A stretch of DNA of 64,000 bases from Tepidiforma flava (GTDB lineage Bacteria > Chloroflexota > Dehalococcoidia > Tepidiformales > Tepidiformaceae), in NCBI RefSeq assembly GCF_027594505.1, contig NZ_CP115149.1, positions 1,577,005 through 1,641,004 of the forward strand, read 5' to 3'. The notes under the pieces are model-generated. The model did not search any database, was not told the origin of the DNA, and saw nothing but the letters and a program-made list of their open reading frames with translations. A program made the position numbers and the translations under genes. This document shows positions 15,392-22,891 of the stretch, piece by piece. Positions within the stretch are counted from its first letter, which is position 1. Each line of letters begins with the position of its first letter.

Positions 15392-16219
15392 ATGCTGCCC
15401 CTCGAAGGCAAGACCGCCATCGTCACCGGCGGCGCCCGCGGCATCGGCGCCGGCATCGCCGCCGTCATGGCCCGCCAGGGCGCCCGCGTCGCCATCCTCG
15501 ACCTCGACGGCGAGCAGGCCGCCGCGACCGCCGCCGCCCTCCCGACCCCCGGCCTCGGCCTCGCCTGCGATGTCATCGTCGAGCCGGAGCTGCAGGATGC
15601 CGTCCGCCGCGTCGCCGAGGCGTTCGGCGGGCTCGACATCATGGTCAACAACGCCGGCGCCGGCCGCGGCCCGGTCGACCTCGCGGCCATCGGTTCGGTG
15701 CCCGCCGCCGGCGGCCGGGTCGAGCACATGCCGCCCGAGGCCTGGGACGAGCAGCTCGCCCAGAACCTCCGCAGCACCTTCCTGGGCACGAAGGCCGCGC
15801 TGCCCTACCTGAAGCAGCGGGGCGGCGGCGCCATCGTCAACATCGCCAGCATCGCCGGCCTGCAGGCCGCCCCCACGCTCCCCGCCTACGCCGCCGCCAA
15901 GGCCGGCGTCATCTCCCTCACGAAGAGCTGCGCGCTCGAATACGCGCCGTTCGATATCCGGGTGAACGCCATCTGCCCCGGCTTCCTCTGGACGCGCGCG
16001 TGGGAGGGCATGGCGGCGATGATGCAGCGCACCGTGCCCCAGTTCGCCGGCAAATCGCCGCGCGACATCTTCCTCGAGGTGGTGAAGAGCGGCGTGCCCC
16101 TCGGCCGCGAACAGACGCCCGAGGATATCGGCGAACTCGCCGCCTTTCTCGCCAGCCCCGCGGCGCGCAACATCACCGGCCAGGCGATCGCCGTCGACGG
16201 CGGCATCACGCTCCGCTAG
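15392..16219 (+). CDS. Short-chain dehydrogenase/reductase (SDR)
   Basis: A 275-residue classical SDR: cofactor loop TGGARGIG, NNAG, and a catalytic Ser...Tyr-x-x-x-Lys group (NIASIAG, AYAAAKAG). The acidic end of strand 2 (AILDLDG) suggests NAD(H) rather than NADP(H). An insertion at about 90-110 and a long substrate loop around residues 195-225 (WEGMAAMMQRTVPQF) probably set substrate choice, which is unknown. AAAGGA before the ATG is the likely ribosome site. A repeat block begins directly after the stop. Confidence 0.92.
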   Translation: MLPLEGKTAIVTGGARGIGAGIAAVMARQGARVAILDLDGEQAAATAAALPTPGLGLACDVIVEPELQDAVRRVAEAFGGLDIMVNNAGAGRGPVDLAAIGSVPAAGGRVEHMPPEAWDEQLAQNLRSTFLGTKAALPYLKQRGGGAIVNIASIAGLQAAPTLPAYAAAKAGVISLTKSCALEYAPFDIRVNAICPGFLWTRAWEGMAAMMQRTVPQFAGKSPRDIFLEVVKSGVPLGREQTPEDIGELAAFLASPAARNITGQAIAVDGGITLR

Positions 16220-16269
16220 CGGGGAAGCGGGAGACGGGAAGCGGGAAGCGGGAGGCAGCGACCGCCGGC

Positions 16270-16353
16270 GGAGGTTGGAGGTTGGAGGTTGGAGGTTGGA
16301 GGTTGGAGGTTGGAGGTTGGAGGTTGGAGGTTGGAGGTTGGAGGTTGGAGGTT
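16270..16353 (+). repeat. 12 perfect tandem copies of GGAGGTT
   Basis: Twelve exact head-to-tail copies of the 7-mer GGAGGTT with no variation, bounded by G+C-rich sequence and by a CTCCCAA-rich stretch (16358-16392). Three copies of the same 7-mer occur at 20522-20542. The perfect copies imply recent slippage or an active copying process. The unit is not a multiple of three and no gene crosses it. Confidence 0.95.
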
Positions 16354-16392
16354 ATTCTCCCTCCCTGCTCCCAACTCCCTGCTCCCAACTCC

Positions 16393-16542
16393 GTAGTCGC
16401 GGGGCTCCGTCCCCGCGGAGGGCCGGCGAGGCCCGCCCGGCCGTTCGCATCCACCCGCTTCCCGGTTCCCGCCCCCGGTTCCCGGCTCCCGGAACATCCG
16501 TTGGGCGCATGGCGCCCCGCGGGGACGGAGCCCCGCGACTAC
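16393..16542. mobile_element. 150-bp element with perfect 26-bp terminal inverted repeats (copy A)
   Basis: Arms at 16393-16418 and 16517-16542 are exact reverse complements (26 bp, starting GTAGTCGCGGGG). The 98-bp interior has no coding capacity. A related element lies at 20603-20724 with the same arms, but its interior matches the reverse complement of this one. Size and structure resemble a miniature inverted-repeat element or a large palindromic intergenic repeat. No clear target duplication is visible; the left flank (CCAACTCC) is the same in both copies. Confidence 0.75.
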
Positions 16543-16549
16543 GATGAGA

Positions 16550-16616
16550 GGTTGAAGGTTGGAGGTTGAAGGTTGAAGGTTGAAGGTTGAAGGTTGAAGG
16601 TTGAAGGTCGAGGGTT
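16550..16616 (+). repeat. Tandem GGTTGAA heptamers and CTCCCAA run
   Basis: About nine copies of a 7-mer, mostly GGTTGAA with variants GGTTGGA and GGTCGAG, are followed by several CTCCCAA units (16624-16658). A G+C-rich module (16678-16750) follows and recurs at about 20821-20895 and 25349-25432. The whole stretch 16220-16752 between the SDR and CAP genes is repeat material; I see no gene in it. Confidence 0.85.
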
Positions 16617-16752
16617 ATCCTTCCTCCCAACTCCCAACTCCCAACTCCCAACTCCCAGCTCCCGCCCCCACCGCCGCCGCGGAGCGGCGGCATCCCGCGG
16701 CGCCGCCGCCGAAGGCGGCCAGCCATCCCCCGGCGGCGCCAGCCGCCTCCCC

Positions 16753-17511
16753 CTACCCCTCCGCCGTCACGTTCGGCGCAATCGCCCGCCGGGGGAGGAA
16801 CGGGTTCGACGAGGGCTGCGCGCCGCTGCCGGCCGGCGTCGGGGTTGCGGTCGGCGCCATCGTCGGCGTCGGCTGGGCCCCGCCCGCACCCGGCGGCGCA
16901 GGAGGCGAACCCCCGGGCGGCGCCGACGGGCTCGCTGGCGGCGCGGTTGGCGTCGGCGTCGGCGTCGCCGTGGGCTGCGGCGGCGGCTGCGTATCCCACG
17001 CCTGCCCGGAATCGTCCACGTTCCCGAAGACCACGGACCAGTACGGGCCGGCGCGCCCGATGCCGGCGACCACCCACATCGTCCGCAGCATGTTCTCGCG
17101 GTGCCCGTACGGCGAGTTGACGAAGAGGTTGAACGCCTGCGGGGCGCTGCTGGCGATGGCGAGGTTCTCGCCCGCGCCGGAACTCGCATAGCCGCAATCG
17201 CGCACGCGCTGGAAGGGGCTGCGCCCGAGGCTGTCGGTGTGGTCGAAGTACCCTTTCGCGGCCATGTCCTCCGACATCCACGCCGCCGCCCGCGAGAGGT
17301 TCGGCGAGGGCTTCAGCGGCGCGACGCCGTTCTGCGCCCGGAACTCATTGATGAGCCGCAGCAGCTCCTGCTCCGCCGCATCGAGCGCCTGCGTCGACGT
17401 CGAGCAGTTCGTCAGCGCGAGCGCCGGTGTCGAACCGCCGCCGGGGCCCCAGCCGAGCACGGCGCCGGCGAGGAGCAGCGGCCCGGCCGCCGCAAGTACG
17501 AGTCGTCGCAT
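16753..17511 (-). CDS. Secreted CAP (SCP/PR-1) domain protein
   Basis: A 252-residue protein with an N-terminal signal or anchor segment (MRRLVLAAAGPLLLAGAVLG) and a CAP domain (about 45-165) with family signatures GYFDHTDSLG, GENLAI and HRENMLRTMW. The last 80 residues are a Pro/Thr/Ala-rich low-complexity tail (TPTPTPTAPP-like) ending in NPFLPRRAIAPN, typical of wall- or surface-attached linkers in Chloroflexota. The ATG at 17511 places the signal at the N-terminus; the frame continues upstream without a better start. Bacterial CAP proteins have no agreed activity. It sits between two repeat regions. Confidence 0.88.
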   Translation of the reverse strand: MRRLVLAAAGPLLLAGAVLGWGPGGGSTPALALTNCSTSTQALDAAEQELLRLINEFRAQNGVAPLKPSPNLSRAAAWMSEDMAAKGYFDHTDSLGRSPFQRVRDCGYASSGAGENLAIASSAPQAFNLFVNSPYGHRENMLRTMWVVAGIGRAGPYWSVVFGNVDDSGQAWDTQPPPQPTATPTPTPTAPPASPSAPPGGSPPAPPGAGGAQPTPTMAPTATPTPAGSGAQPSSNPFLPRRAIAPNVTAEG

Positions 17512-17649
17512 GCTCACCCCCGGCCGGCGGGGAAGCCGGCGCCATCGCGGTGTCGCCTCCACCCTAGCGCCCGCCCCGCGAACGCGGAACCCGCAGGCCG
17601 CCGAGGTTCTAACGCTTTACCAACAATTTACAGGTGCGCCGGGGTGCGG

Positions 17650-17737
17650 CCTGCCTCCTCCGCTGTTTGCATTCCTGCAAACAGCCGCCTACACTATTCG
17701 CAGTTCCGGCCGTTTCTGCAAATAACCGGGGCTAGCG
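17650..17737 (-). repeat. 88-bp direct repeat, copy 1 (after the Fic gene)
   Basis: Nearly identical to 18897-18982. It contains the Fic stop codon (17732-17734), a TTTGCA/GAATAG promoter-like pair, a perfect 10-bp palindrome around TTCC (17662-17685) and GGAGGAGG. In this copy the GTG start that follows copy 2 is missing, so the promoter module leads to no gene until the CAP gene about 140 bp on. Confidence 0.85.
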
Positions 17738-18895
17738 GGAAAGGGGCTCGGCCCCCTCGTTCAGGATGTCGAGGTAGTCGCGGTAGACGAAAAGGCGGTC
17801 ACGGCGCCGCTGCGTGATTTCCCGCACGATGCCGAGTTCGACCAGCTTCTGGACCCCGCGGTCGGCGGAGGCATAACTCATCCCGGCGTCGCTGGCGACG
17901 CGCTTCACCGTCAGCAGCGGCCGCCGGCGAAACGCTTCCAGCACCCGCAGCGCCGTGCCAGCCTGGCGGCCGACGCCCCGGACGGCGGCAGCGTCCCGCT
18001 CGAACAGGCCGACGAGCCGATGCGCCGTCTCGACAGCCGAGCCCGCGGTCTGGGTCACGCCTTCGAGGAAGAACGCGAGCCAATCCTCCCAGTCGCCGCC
18101 CTCCCGGGTCGCGTTGAGGAGCCGGTAATACTGCGACCGGTAGGTCTTGAAGTAGAGCGACAGGTAGAGGAGCGGCTGCCGGAGCACCCCGGCCTCAGCG
18201 AGGATGAGCGAGATCAGCAGACGGCCTGCTCGGCCGTTGCCGTCGAGGAACGGGTGGATCGCTTCGAACTGCGCGTGTGCGAGCCCCGCCCTTATCAGCA
18301 CGCCGCCCGGGACCTCGGAATGGAGGAAGCGCTCCAGCTCCGCCATGCAGGGTTCGACGAAGGCAGGACCCGGGGGCACGAACTCGGCCGTTTCAGGGCT
18401 CAGGCCCCCAATCCAGACCGGTTCCTCCCGGAACTCGCCCGGGCGCTTGTTCGCACCGCGTCCCCGCGAAAGGAGGATGCGGTGAATCTCGCGAACGAGG
18501 CGATTCGAGAGCGGGAAGCCGGCTGCGAGCTGGCCGAGCCCGTAGTCCAGCGCTGCGACGTAGCTCGACACCTCCACCACATCGTCGAAGGGAACCCCGG
18601 GCGCCTCATCGATTTCGAAAAGGAGCAGGTCTGAGAAGGATGACTGCGTCCCTTCGATTTGGCTGGAAAGCAGCGCTTCCCTGCGCACATACCCGTAGAG
18701 GAAGAGCTCCGGGTTCGGGAGCAAGGCGCTGATCGCGTCGAGGCGGCCGAGCGCGAGGAGCGCCCGCTCGAGCTGCTGATGCAGCGAACCCGAGAGGTCG
18801 ACAGGCGGGTTGGGGGGCAACGGGTCGGGGACGAACCCGCGAAAGACTTTCCCGCGCCACGAAATCGGTTCGTACCTGCCGGTCGTTCGCCGCAC
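17732..18895 (-). CDS. Fic-domain protein (probable AMP transferase) with self-inhibitory motif
   Basis: A protein of about 387 residues. The Fic catalytic loop HPFLDGNGRAGR is intact (His 222 counted from the upstream ATG). An N-terminal inhibitory helix motif S-x-x-x-E-G is also present (SSQIEG, S85-G90 on the same count), which marks a class II Fic protein kept inactive until the Glu is displaced. A C-terminal winged-helix part (LRVLEAFRRRPLLTVKRVA) could bind DNA. Fic proteins usually transfer AMP to target proteins. I chose the GTG at 18895 because GGAGGAGG lies five bases before it; the ATG at 18919 is an alternative with no proper ribosome site. The gene lies between two long direct repeats, suggesting arrival by duplication or transfer. 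Confidence 0.9.
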   Translation of the reverse strand: MRRTTGRYEPISWRGKVFRGFVPDPLPPNPPVDLSGSLHQQLERALLALGRLDAISALLPNPELFLYGYVRREALLSSQIEGTQSSFSDLLLFEIDEAPGVPFDDVVEVSSYVAALDYGLGQLAAGFPLSNRLVREIHRILLSRGRGANKRPGEFREEPVWIGGLSPETAEFVPPGPAFVEPCMAELERFLHSEVPGGVLIRAGLAHAQFEAIHPFLDGNGRAGRLLISLILAEAGVLRQPLLYLSLYFKTYRSQYYRLLNATREGGDWEDWLAFFLEGVTQTAGSAVETAHRLVGLFERDAAAVRGVGRQAGTALRVLEAFRRRPLLTVKRVASDAGMSYASADRGVQKLVELGIVREITQRRRDRLFVYRDYLDILNEGAEPLSR

Positions 18896-18896
18896 G

Positions 18897-18982
18897 CCTG
18901 CCTCCTCCGCTGTTTGCATTCCTGCAAACAGCCGCCTTCACTATTCGCAGTTCGGCCCGTTTCTGCAAATACCGGGCTAGCG
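18897..18982 (-). repeat. 86-bp direct repeat, copy 2 (before the Fic gene)
   Basis: This matches copy 1 with only a few differences. It begins in the rhomboid stop codon (TAG, 18977-18979), carries the Fic promoter and palindrome, and ends two bases before the Fic GTG. The repeat is therefore a complete stop-to-start intergenic module. The two copies lie 1247 bp apart with the Fic gene between them. Confidence 0.85.
18909..18969 (-). promoter_or_regulatory. Fic promoter with palindromic operator
   Basis: On the minus strand TTTGCA (18964-18969) and GAATAG (18941-18946) are spaced by 17 bases. Just downstream is the perfect inverted repeat GCTGTTTGCA-GGAA-TGCAAACAGC (18909-18932). TTTGCA thus occurs three times as a half-site in 60 bp. 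The palindrome covers the expected transcript start and may be an operator, perhaps for the Fic protein's own winged helix, or an RNA hairpin before the ribosome site. Confidence 0.5.
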
Positions 18983-19759
18983 CCGCCGCCGTCCGATGCC
19001 GGTCATCGCCAGCAGCGCCCCGAAGACGAACCCGCCGATGTGCGCGAACCACGCGACGCCCCCGCCCGTGGAGGCCGTGTCGACGATCGTCGCGTAGCCC
19101 GCGAACAGGTTCTGCAGGAACCACAGCCCGATCATCAGGAACGCCGGCACCGGCAGCGGGATGAAGATGAGAATGAAGAACGGGATGACGACGTGCACCG
19201 TCGAGCGCGGGAACCAGACGAGGTACGCGCCCAGCACGCCGGCCACCGCGCCGCTCGCGCCGACAACCGGCACCACGCTCGGCGGGTCCATCAGCCCCTG
19301 CACGAGCGAGGCGGCGATGCCCGAGGCGAGGTAGAAGACGAGGAACCCCGCATGCCCCAGCCGGTCCTCGATATTGTCCGCGAACACCCAGAGGAACAGC
19401 ATGTTGCCGAGGATGTGGAGCCAGCCGCCGTGGATGAACAGCGCCGTGACGATGGCGAGGAGCGCCTCCCAGCGGGCGGCGCCCGTCAGCCCGGATTGCC
19501 CCCGCAGCGTGTCGAAGAACTCCTTCGGCTGGAAGCCCCACCGGCAGATGAACTCGTTCAGGTCGTTCGGCGGCGCGCGGAAGCCGTAGCACACCCCTGC
19601 CGTCTGCTCGGCGAACCGCTGCGTCGCCGAGCTCGTCGCCCGCGGCACCGTCGCGTCCATCCCCAGCATGGCGATGAAGACGGCCACGTTCGCGAGCAGG
19701 ATGGCGTACGTGACCCAGGGGGTCGAATGCCGCCGCGTGCTGTCGCCGACGGGGATCAC
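18977..19759 (-). CDS. Rhomboid-family intramembrane serine protease
   Basis: A 260-residue multi-pass membrane protein. The catalytic Ser lies in GASGAVAGVLGAYL and the partner His in WFAHIGGFVFG. HGGWLHILGNMLFLWVFADN is the typical amphipathic loop and helix before the active site. Rhomboids cut other membrane proteins inside the bilayer. The GTG start (19757-19759) overlaps the upstream phosphatase stop by 4 bp (GTGA). The natural substrate is unknown. Confidence 0.94.
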   Translation of the reverse strand: MIPVGDSTRRHSTPWVTYAILLANVAVFIAMLGMDATVPRATSSATQRFAEQTAGVCYGFRAPPNDLNEFICRWGFQPKEFFDTLRGQSGLTGAARWEALLAIVTALFIHGGWLHILGNMLFLWVFADNIEDRLGHAGFLVFYLASGIAASLVQGLMDPPSVVPVVGASGAVAGVLGAYLVWFPRSTVHVVIPFFILIFIPLPVPAFLMIGLWFLQNLFAGYATIVDTASTGGGVAWFAHIGGFVFGALLAMTGIGRRRR

Positions 19760-20382
19760 GCGAGCCCGTCCAGGTGGGCGGCATCGTTCATCCGCACCAC
19801 CGTCAGCGGGCCGTCCCCGGCCTCGACTTCGAACAGGGCGCAATGCCGCACGTCGAACCGGAAGACGTGCGTCTCCGGCATGCCGAGCACCATCGAGAGC
19901 ATGCAGTTGAGCGCGGTCCCGTGCCCGACGACGAGGACCGTCTCGCCGGCGTGCGCCGCGGCGATGTCCTGCAGGGCTGCGAACGTCCGCGCCCGCACGC
20001 CGGCGGTCGATTCGCCGCCTGGCGGCTGCCAGGCCGGGTCTTCGGCCTCCATCTGCGCGAAGCGAACCGGGTCGCGCCGGCGGACGTCGTCCTCGCGCTC
20101 CATCTCCCACTGGCCGTAGTGGCGCTCGCGGAGGTCGGCCCGGCGGACGGGTGCGATGGCACGCTCGCCGAGCGCCAGCCGGGCCGTTTCGACCGCCCGG
20201 GAGAGGTCCGACGTGTAGCAGGCGTCGATGGCCACCGCGGCCAGCCGTGCGCCGAGGGCCCGCGCCTGGGCTTCGCCGAGCGGCGTCAGGCGCGTTTCGC
20301 TGTGGCCGCAGAAGCGGCCCTCGACGTTTGCCACGGTTTGCCCGTGCCGGGTGAGCAGGATGCGCGTCCGCTGTCGTGTCAT
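19756..20382 (-). CDS. Histidine phosphatase family protein (phosphoglycerate mutase-like)
   Basis: A 208-residue member of the histidine phosphatase superfamily: LTRHGQT with the phospho-acceptor His, ERHYGQWE, and the second His in VVGHGTALN. It could be a phosphoglycerate mutase or a broad phosphatase such as CobC or PhoE types; the sequence does not settle which. A TACCCT hexamer (20391-20396, minus strand) lies eight bases before the ATG. It is the first gene of a unit with the rhomboid protease. Confidence 0.9.
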   Translation of the reverse strand: MTRQRTRILLTRHGQTVANVEGRFCGHSETRLTPLGEAQARALGARLAAVAIDACYTSDLSRAVETARLALGERAIAPVRRADLRERHYGQWEMEREDDVRRRDPVRFAQMEAEDPAWQPPGGESTAGVRARTFAALQDIAAAHAGETVLVVGHGTALNCMLSMVLGMPETHVFRFDVRHCALFEVEAGDGPLTVVRMNDAAHLDGLA

Positions 20383-20399
20383 GGCCCTACAGGGTAGAG

Positions 20400-20545
20400 C
20401 GCGGCGGCCCGAGAGGGGAGCGGCGGGATGCCGCGGGCTGGCCGCCCGCGGCGCGGGATGGCTCGCCGCCTGCCGGCGGCATCGCCGCGGGATGCCGGCG
20501 CTCCGCGCCGGCGCTGGCCGGGGAGGTTGGAGGTTGGAGGTTGAC
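20400..20545 (-). repeat. Reverse-oriented copy of the G+C-rich repeat module plus GGAGGTT x3
   Basis: This stretch reads as the reverse complement of the module found at 16678-16750, 20821-20895 and 25349-25432 (alternating CGGCATCCCGCGG-like and GGCGGCCAGCC-like blocks). It ends in three GGAGGTT heptamers (20522-20542). No gene is seen. Confidence 0.6.
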
Positions 20546-20602
20546 GGCATCCCCGGCAGCATCACGCTCCCTCCCAACTCTCGACTCCCAACTTCCAACT
20601 CC

Positions 20603-20724
20603 GTAGTCGCGGGGCTCCGTCCCCGCGGGGCGCCATGCGCCCAACGGATGCTCCGGGAGGCGGGAGGATTCGGCGACCGGGGTGGGCCTCCCGGCCCTCC
20701 GCGGGGACGGAGCCCCGCGGCTAC
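20603..20724. mobile_element. 122-bp inverted-repeat element (copy B, interior reversed)
   Basis: Arms at 20603-20628 and 20699-20724 are 26 bp long with one mismatch and match the arms of copy A. The interior begins GGCGCCATGCGCCCAACGGA and ends GGCCTCCCGGCCCT, which is the reverse complement of copy A's interior with a shortened middle. The left flank is again CCAACTCC. Two copies with opposite interiors suggest either insertion in opposite directions or inversion between the arms. Confidence 0.75.
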
Positions 20725-20740
20725 GGCTAGAAGTCAGCCT

Positions 20741-20941
20741 CCCTCCCGTCTCCCAGCTCCCTGCTCCTAACTCCCTCCTCCCAGCTCCCAACTCCCAGCT
20801 CCCAACTCCCCTCCCCCCGACGCCGCGGAGCGGCGCCATCCCGCGGCGCCGCCGCCGAAGGCGGCCAGCCATCCCCCGCGGCGCCAGCCGCGCCACCCCG
20901 CTACACTCTCCCAACTCCCAACTCCCAACTCCCAGCTCTCG
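20741..20941 (+). repeat. CTCCCAA-type repeats and G+C-rich module before an enoyl-CoA hydratase gene
   Basis: CTCCCAA/CTCCCAG heptamers (about 20741-20815), the G+C-rich module (about 20821-20895), a TACACT hexamer (20902-20907) and three more CTCCCAA units lie directly before the ATG at 20950. If TACACT is the -10 element, the heptamers form the 5' leader of the next gene's message. Confidence 0.75.
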
Positions 20942-20949
20942 AGGCGTCC

Positions 20950-21801
20950 ATGTTCCCCACCGGCACCTTCCGCGGCTTCGATATCCGGCTCGAACCCCCC
21001 GGCATCGCGGTCATCACCTTCAACCAGCCCGACCGCCTCAACGGCCTCGCCCAGCCCATCAAGCGCGACCTCATCGAAGTCCTCACCCAGGCCCAGATGG
21101 ACGACCGCGTCCGCGTGCTCGTCTTCACCGGCAGCGGCCGCGCCTTCTGCGCCGGCGACGACATCACCGGCCGGCCGCTCCCCGGCGGCCCCGCCCTCGT
21201 CCCTGACATTTTCCCCGGCCACCGCGAGGAGATCGGCACCTACAACGGCCTCCGCGTCCTCTCCCAGGCCCTCAACACCGCCGTCCGCAGCCTCGATAAG
21301 CTCTGCATCGCTGCCATCAACGGCGTCGCCATTCAGTCCGGCCTCTCCCTCGCCCTCGCCTGCGATTTCCGCATCGCCTCCAGCGATGCCCGCCTCGGCA
21401 GCGCCACGCTCCGCTTCGGCCTCCTGCCCGATGAAGGCGGTCACGCCCTCCTCGTCCAGCTCATCGGCCTCGCAAAGACGATGGACTTCCTCATGCGGAA
21501 ACGGATCGTCTCCGCCGCCGAAGCCCTCGAGCTCGGCCTCGTCCACGAGGTCTGCGAACCGGCCGACCTCATGGACCGCGCCATGGCCCTCGCCCGCGAA
21601 CTCGCCGACGGCCCGCAGGTCGCCATGCGCCTCCTGAAGCGCTCCCTCTACCTCGCCGCGGAGAGCACCTGGGCCCAGGCCCTCGAAGACATCGCTGCCC
21701 GCACCGCCATCAGCGATCACCACCCCGACGCGGCGGAGGGCGTGGCCGCCTTCCGCGAACGCCGCCCGCCCCGCTTCAACGCCTGGCTCGAAGGCCGCTG
21801 A
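20950..21801 (+). CDS. Enoyl-CoA hydratase/isomerase family protein
   Basis: A 283-residue crotonase-fold protein with oxyanion-hole segments GSGRAFCAGDDITGR and NGVAIQSGLSLALACDFRIA and a PDEGGHALL segment where catalytic acids often lie. It is a paralogue of the enzyme at 14026. The substrate is not readable from the sequence. The ribosome site is weak (GAGG about nine bases upstream). Nothing indicates co-transcription with the signal peptidase gene 140 bp downstream. Confidence 0.9.
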   Translation: MFPTGTFRGFDIRLEPPGIAVITFNQPDRLNGLAQPIKRDLIEVLTQAQMDDRVRVLVFTGSGRAFCAGDDITGRPLPGGPALVPDIFPGHREEIGTYNGLRVLSQALNTAVRSLDKLCIAAINGVAIQSGLSLALACDFRIASSDARLGSATLRFGLLPDEGGHALLVQLIGLAKTMDFLMRKRIVSAAEALELGLVHEVCEPADLMDRAMALARELADGPQVAMRLLKRSLYLAAESTWAQALEDIAARTAISDHHPDAAEGVAAFRERRPPRFNAWLEGR

Positions 21802-21940
21802 CGGCTCCGGTTCGATCATTCAGGTTTGAACGACCTGTCCGGCGGCGCGTCGCCGGCCGAACCTCCGGGTGAAAGGACAGGCCGCCCGGGGTTGGACCCC
21901 GGCAGTGGCCCCCGGCACCCGGATGTGGCGTAATCTCACC

Positions 21941-22876
21941 ATGGGCGAAGCCCCGCAGCCCCAGCGGCGCCTCTCCTGGCCGGCCCTCAGCCCGGACCAC
22001 GACAGCGTCCCGGACGCGGCCGACCCCGAAGGCACCTGGCGCGCCGGCGCCGCCCAGCGCGAACCGGCCGGCAGCGAGGCGCCCCCCTCCTTCGACTGGC
22101 TCTTCCGCGACCCGCGCCGCTGGGCGCCCCAGCACGGCCCCGCCGGCCGCGAGCCCCCTCCCGCACCGGCCCCGCTCCCGCTTCCCCGGCCCGCAGAGCC
22201 GGCCGGCCCGCCCGCCGCCGCGCCCGAAGCGGCGGGCCGCCGCGCCCGGCTTGGCGCCGTGGCGCGCGAAATCCTCGAAACCGTCCTCCTCGCCCTGCTC
22301 GTCTTCCTCGCCGTCCGCGCCAGCATCCAGCACTACCGGGTCGACGGCAGCTCCATGGCGCCCACGCTCGAAGACGGCGAATTCCTGCTCGTCAACTCGC
22401 TCGCCTACAGCCGCGTCGATGTCGCCGCCCTCGCCCGCTGGGTCCCCGGCTGGGAGCCCGGCCCGCCCGCCGAGCGGTACCTCTTCGGCGGCCCCCAGCG
22501 CGGCGATATCGTCGTCTTCCACCACCCCTCTGGCGTCCACCGCGATCTCGTCAAGCGCGTCATCGGCCTCCCCGGCGAAACGGTCGAAATCCGCCAGGGC
22601 ACCGTCTACATCGACGGCCGCGCCCTCGTCGAGCCTTACCTCGCGGGCGGCGAGCCCGCCGTCGGTGACATGGCCCCGGTTCGCATCCCTGCCGATGCCT
22701 ACTTCGTGATGGGCGACAACCGGAACCACAGCCAGGACAGCCGCGTGCTTGGCCCCATTCCCGCCGACCGCATCGTCGGCAAGGCGCTCATCACCTGGTG
22801 GCCGCGCGACCGCTTCGGCCCGGCGCCGAACGAGACGCCCCGCTTCGCCGCCGCCGAAGCGCCGGCGCCGGAGTGA
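21941..22876 (+). CDS. lepB: Signal peptidase I
   Basis: A protein of about 311 residues. The catalytic Ser is S138 in GSSMAPTLEDGE and the general base is K205 in DLVKRVIGLPGE; GDNRNHSQDSR completes the family signature. It removes signal peptides from exported proteins on the outer face of the membrane. One membrane helix (about 110-130) precedes the catalytic part. The first 105 residues are an unusually long Pro/Ala-rich cytosolic region. An in-frame ATG at 21923 is a possible alternative start. Confidence 0.93.
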   Translation: MGEAPQPQRRLSWPALSPDHDSVPDAADPEGTWRAGAAQREPAGSEAPPSFDWLFRDPRRWAPQHGPAGREPPPAPAPLPLPRPAEPAGPPAAAPEAAGRRARLGAVAREILETVLLALLVFLAVRASIQHYRVDGSSMAPTLEDGEFLLVNSLAYSRVDVAALARWVPGWEPGPPAERYLFGGPQRGDIVVFHHPSGVHRDLVKRVIGLPGETVEIRQGTVYIDGRALVEPYLAGGEPAVGDMAPVRIPADAYFVMGDNRNHSQDSRVLGPIPADRIVGKALITWWPRDRFGPAPNETPRFAAAEAPAPE

Positions 22877-22891
22877 CGCCCGCCGGCCCGC

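Noticed and set aside
16220..16660. The regular repeats look at first like a CRISPR array.
   Set aside because: Units are 7 bp with no unique spacers, and no cas genes are present in the window.
17650..18982. The repeats after the Fic and rhomboid stop codons resemble integron attC sites.
   Set aside because: I cannot find the RYYYAAC/GTTRRRY core ends, and no integrase is present. A duplicated intergenic module explains the sequence better.
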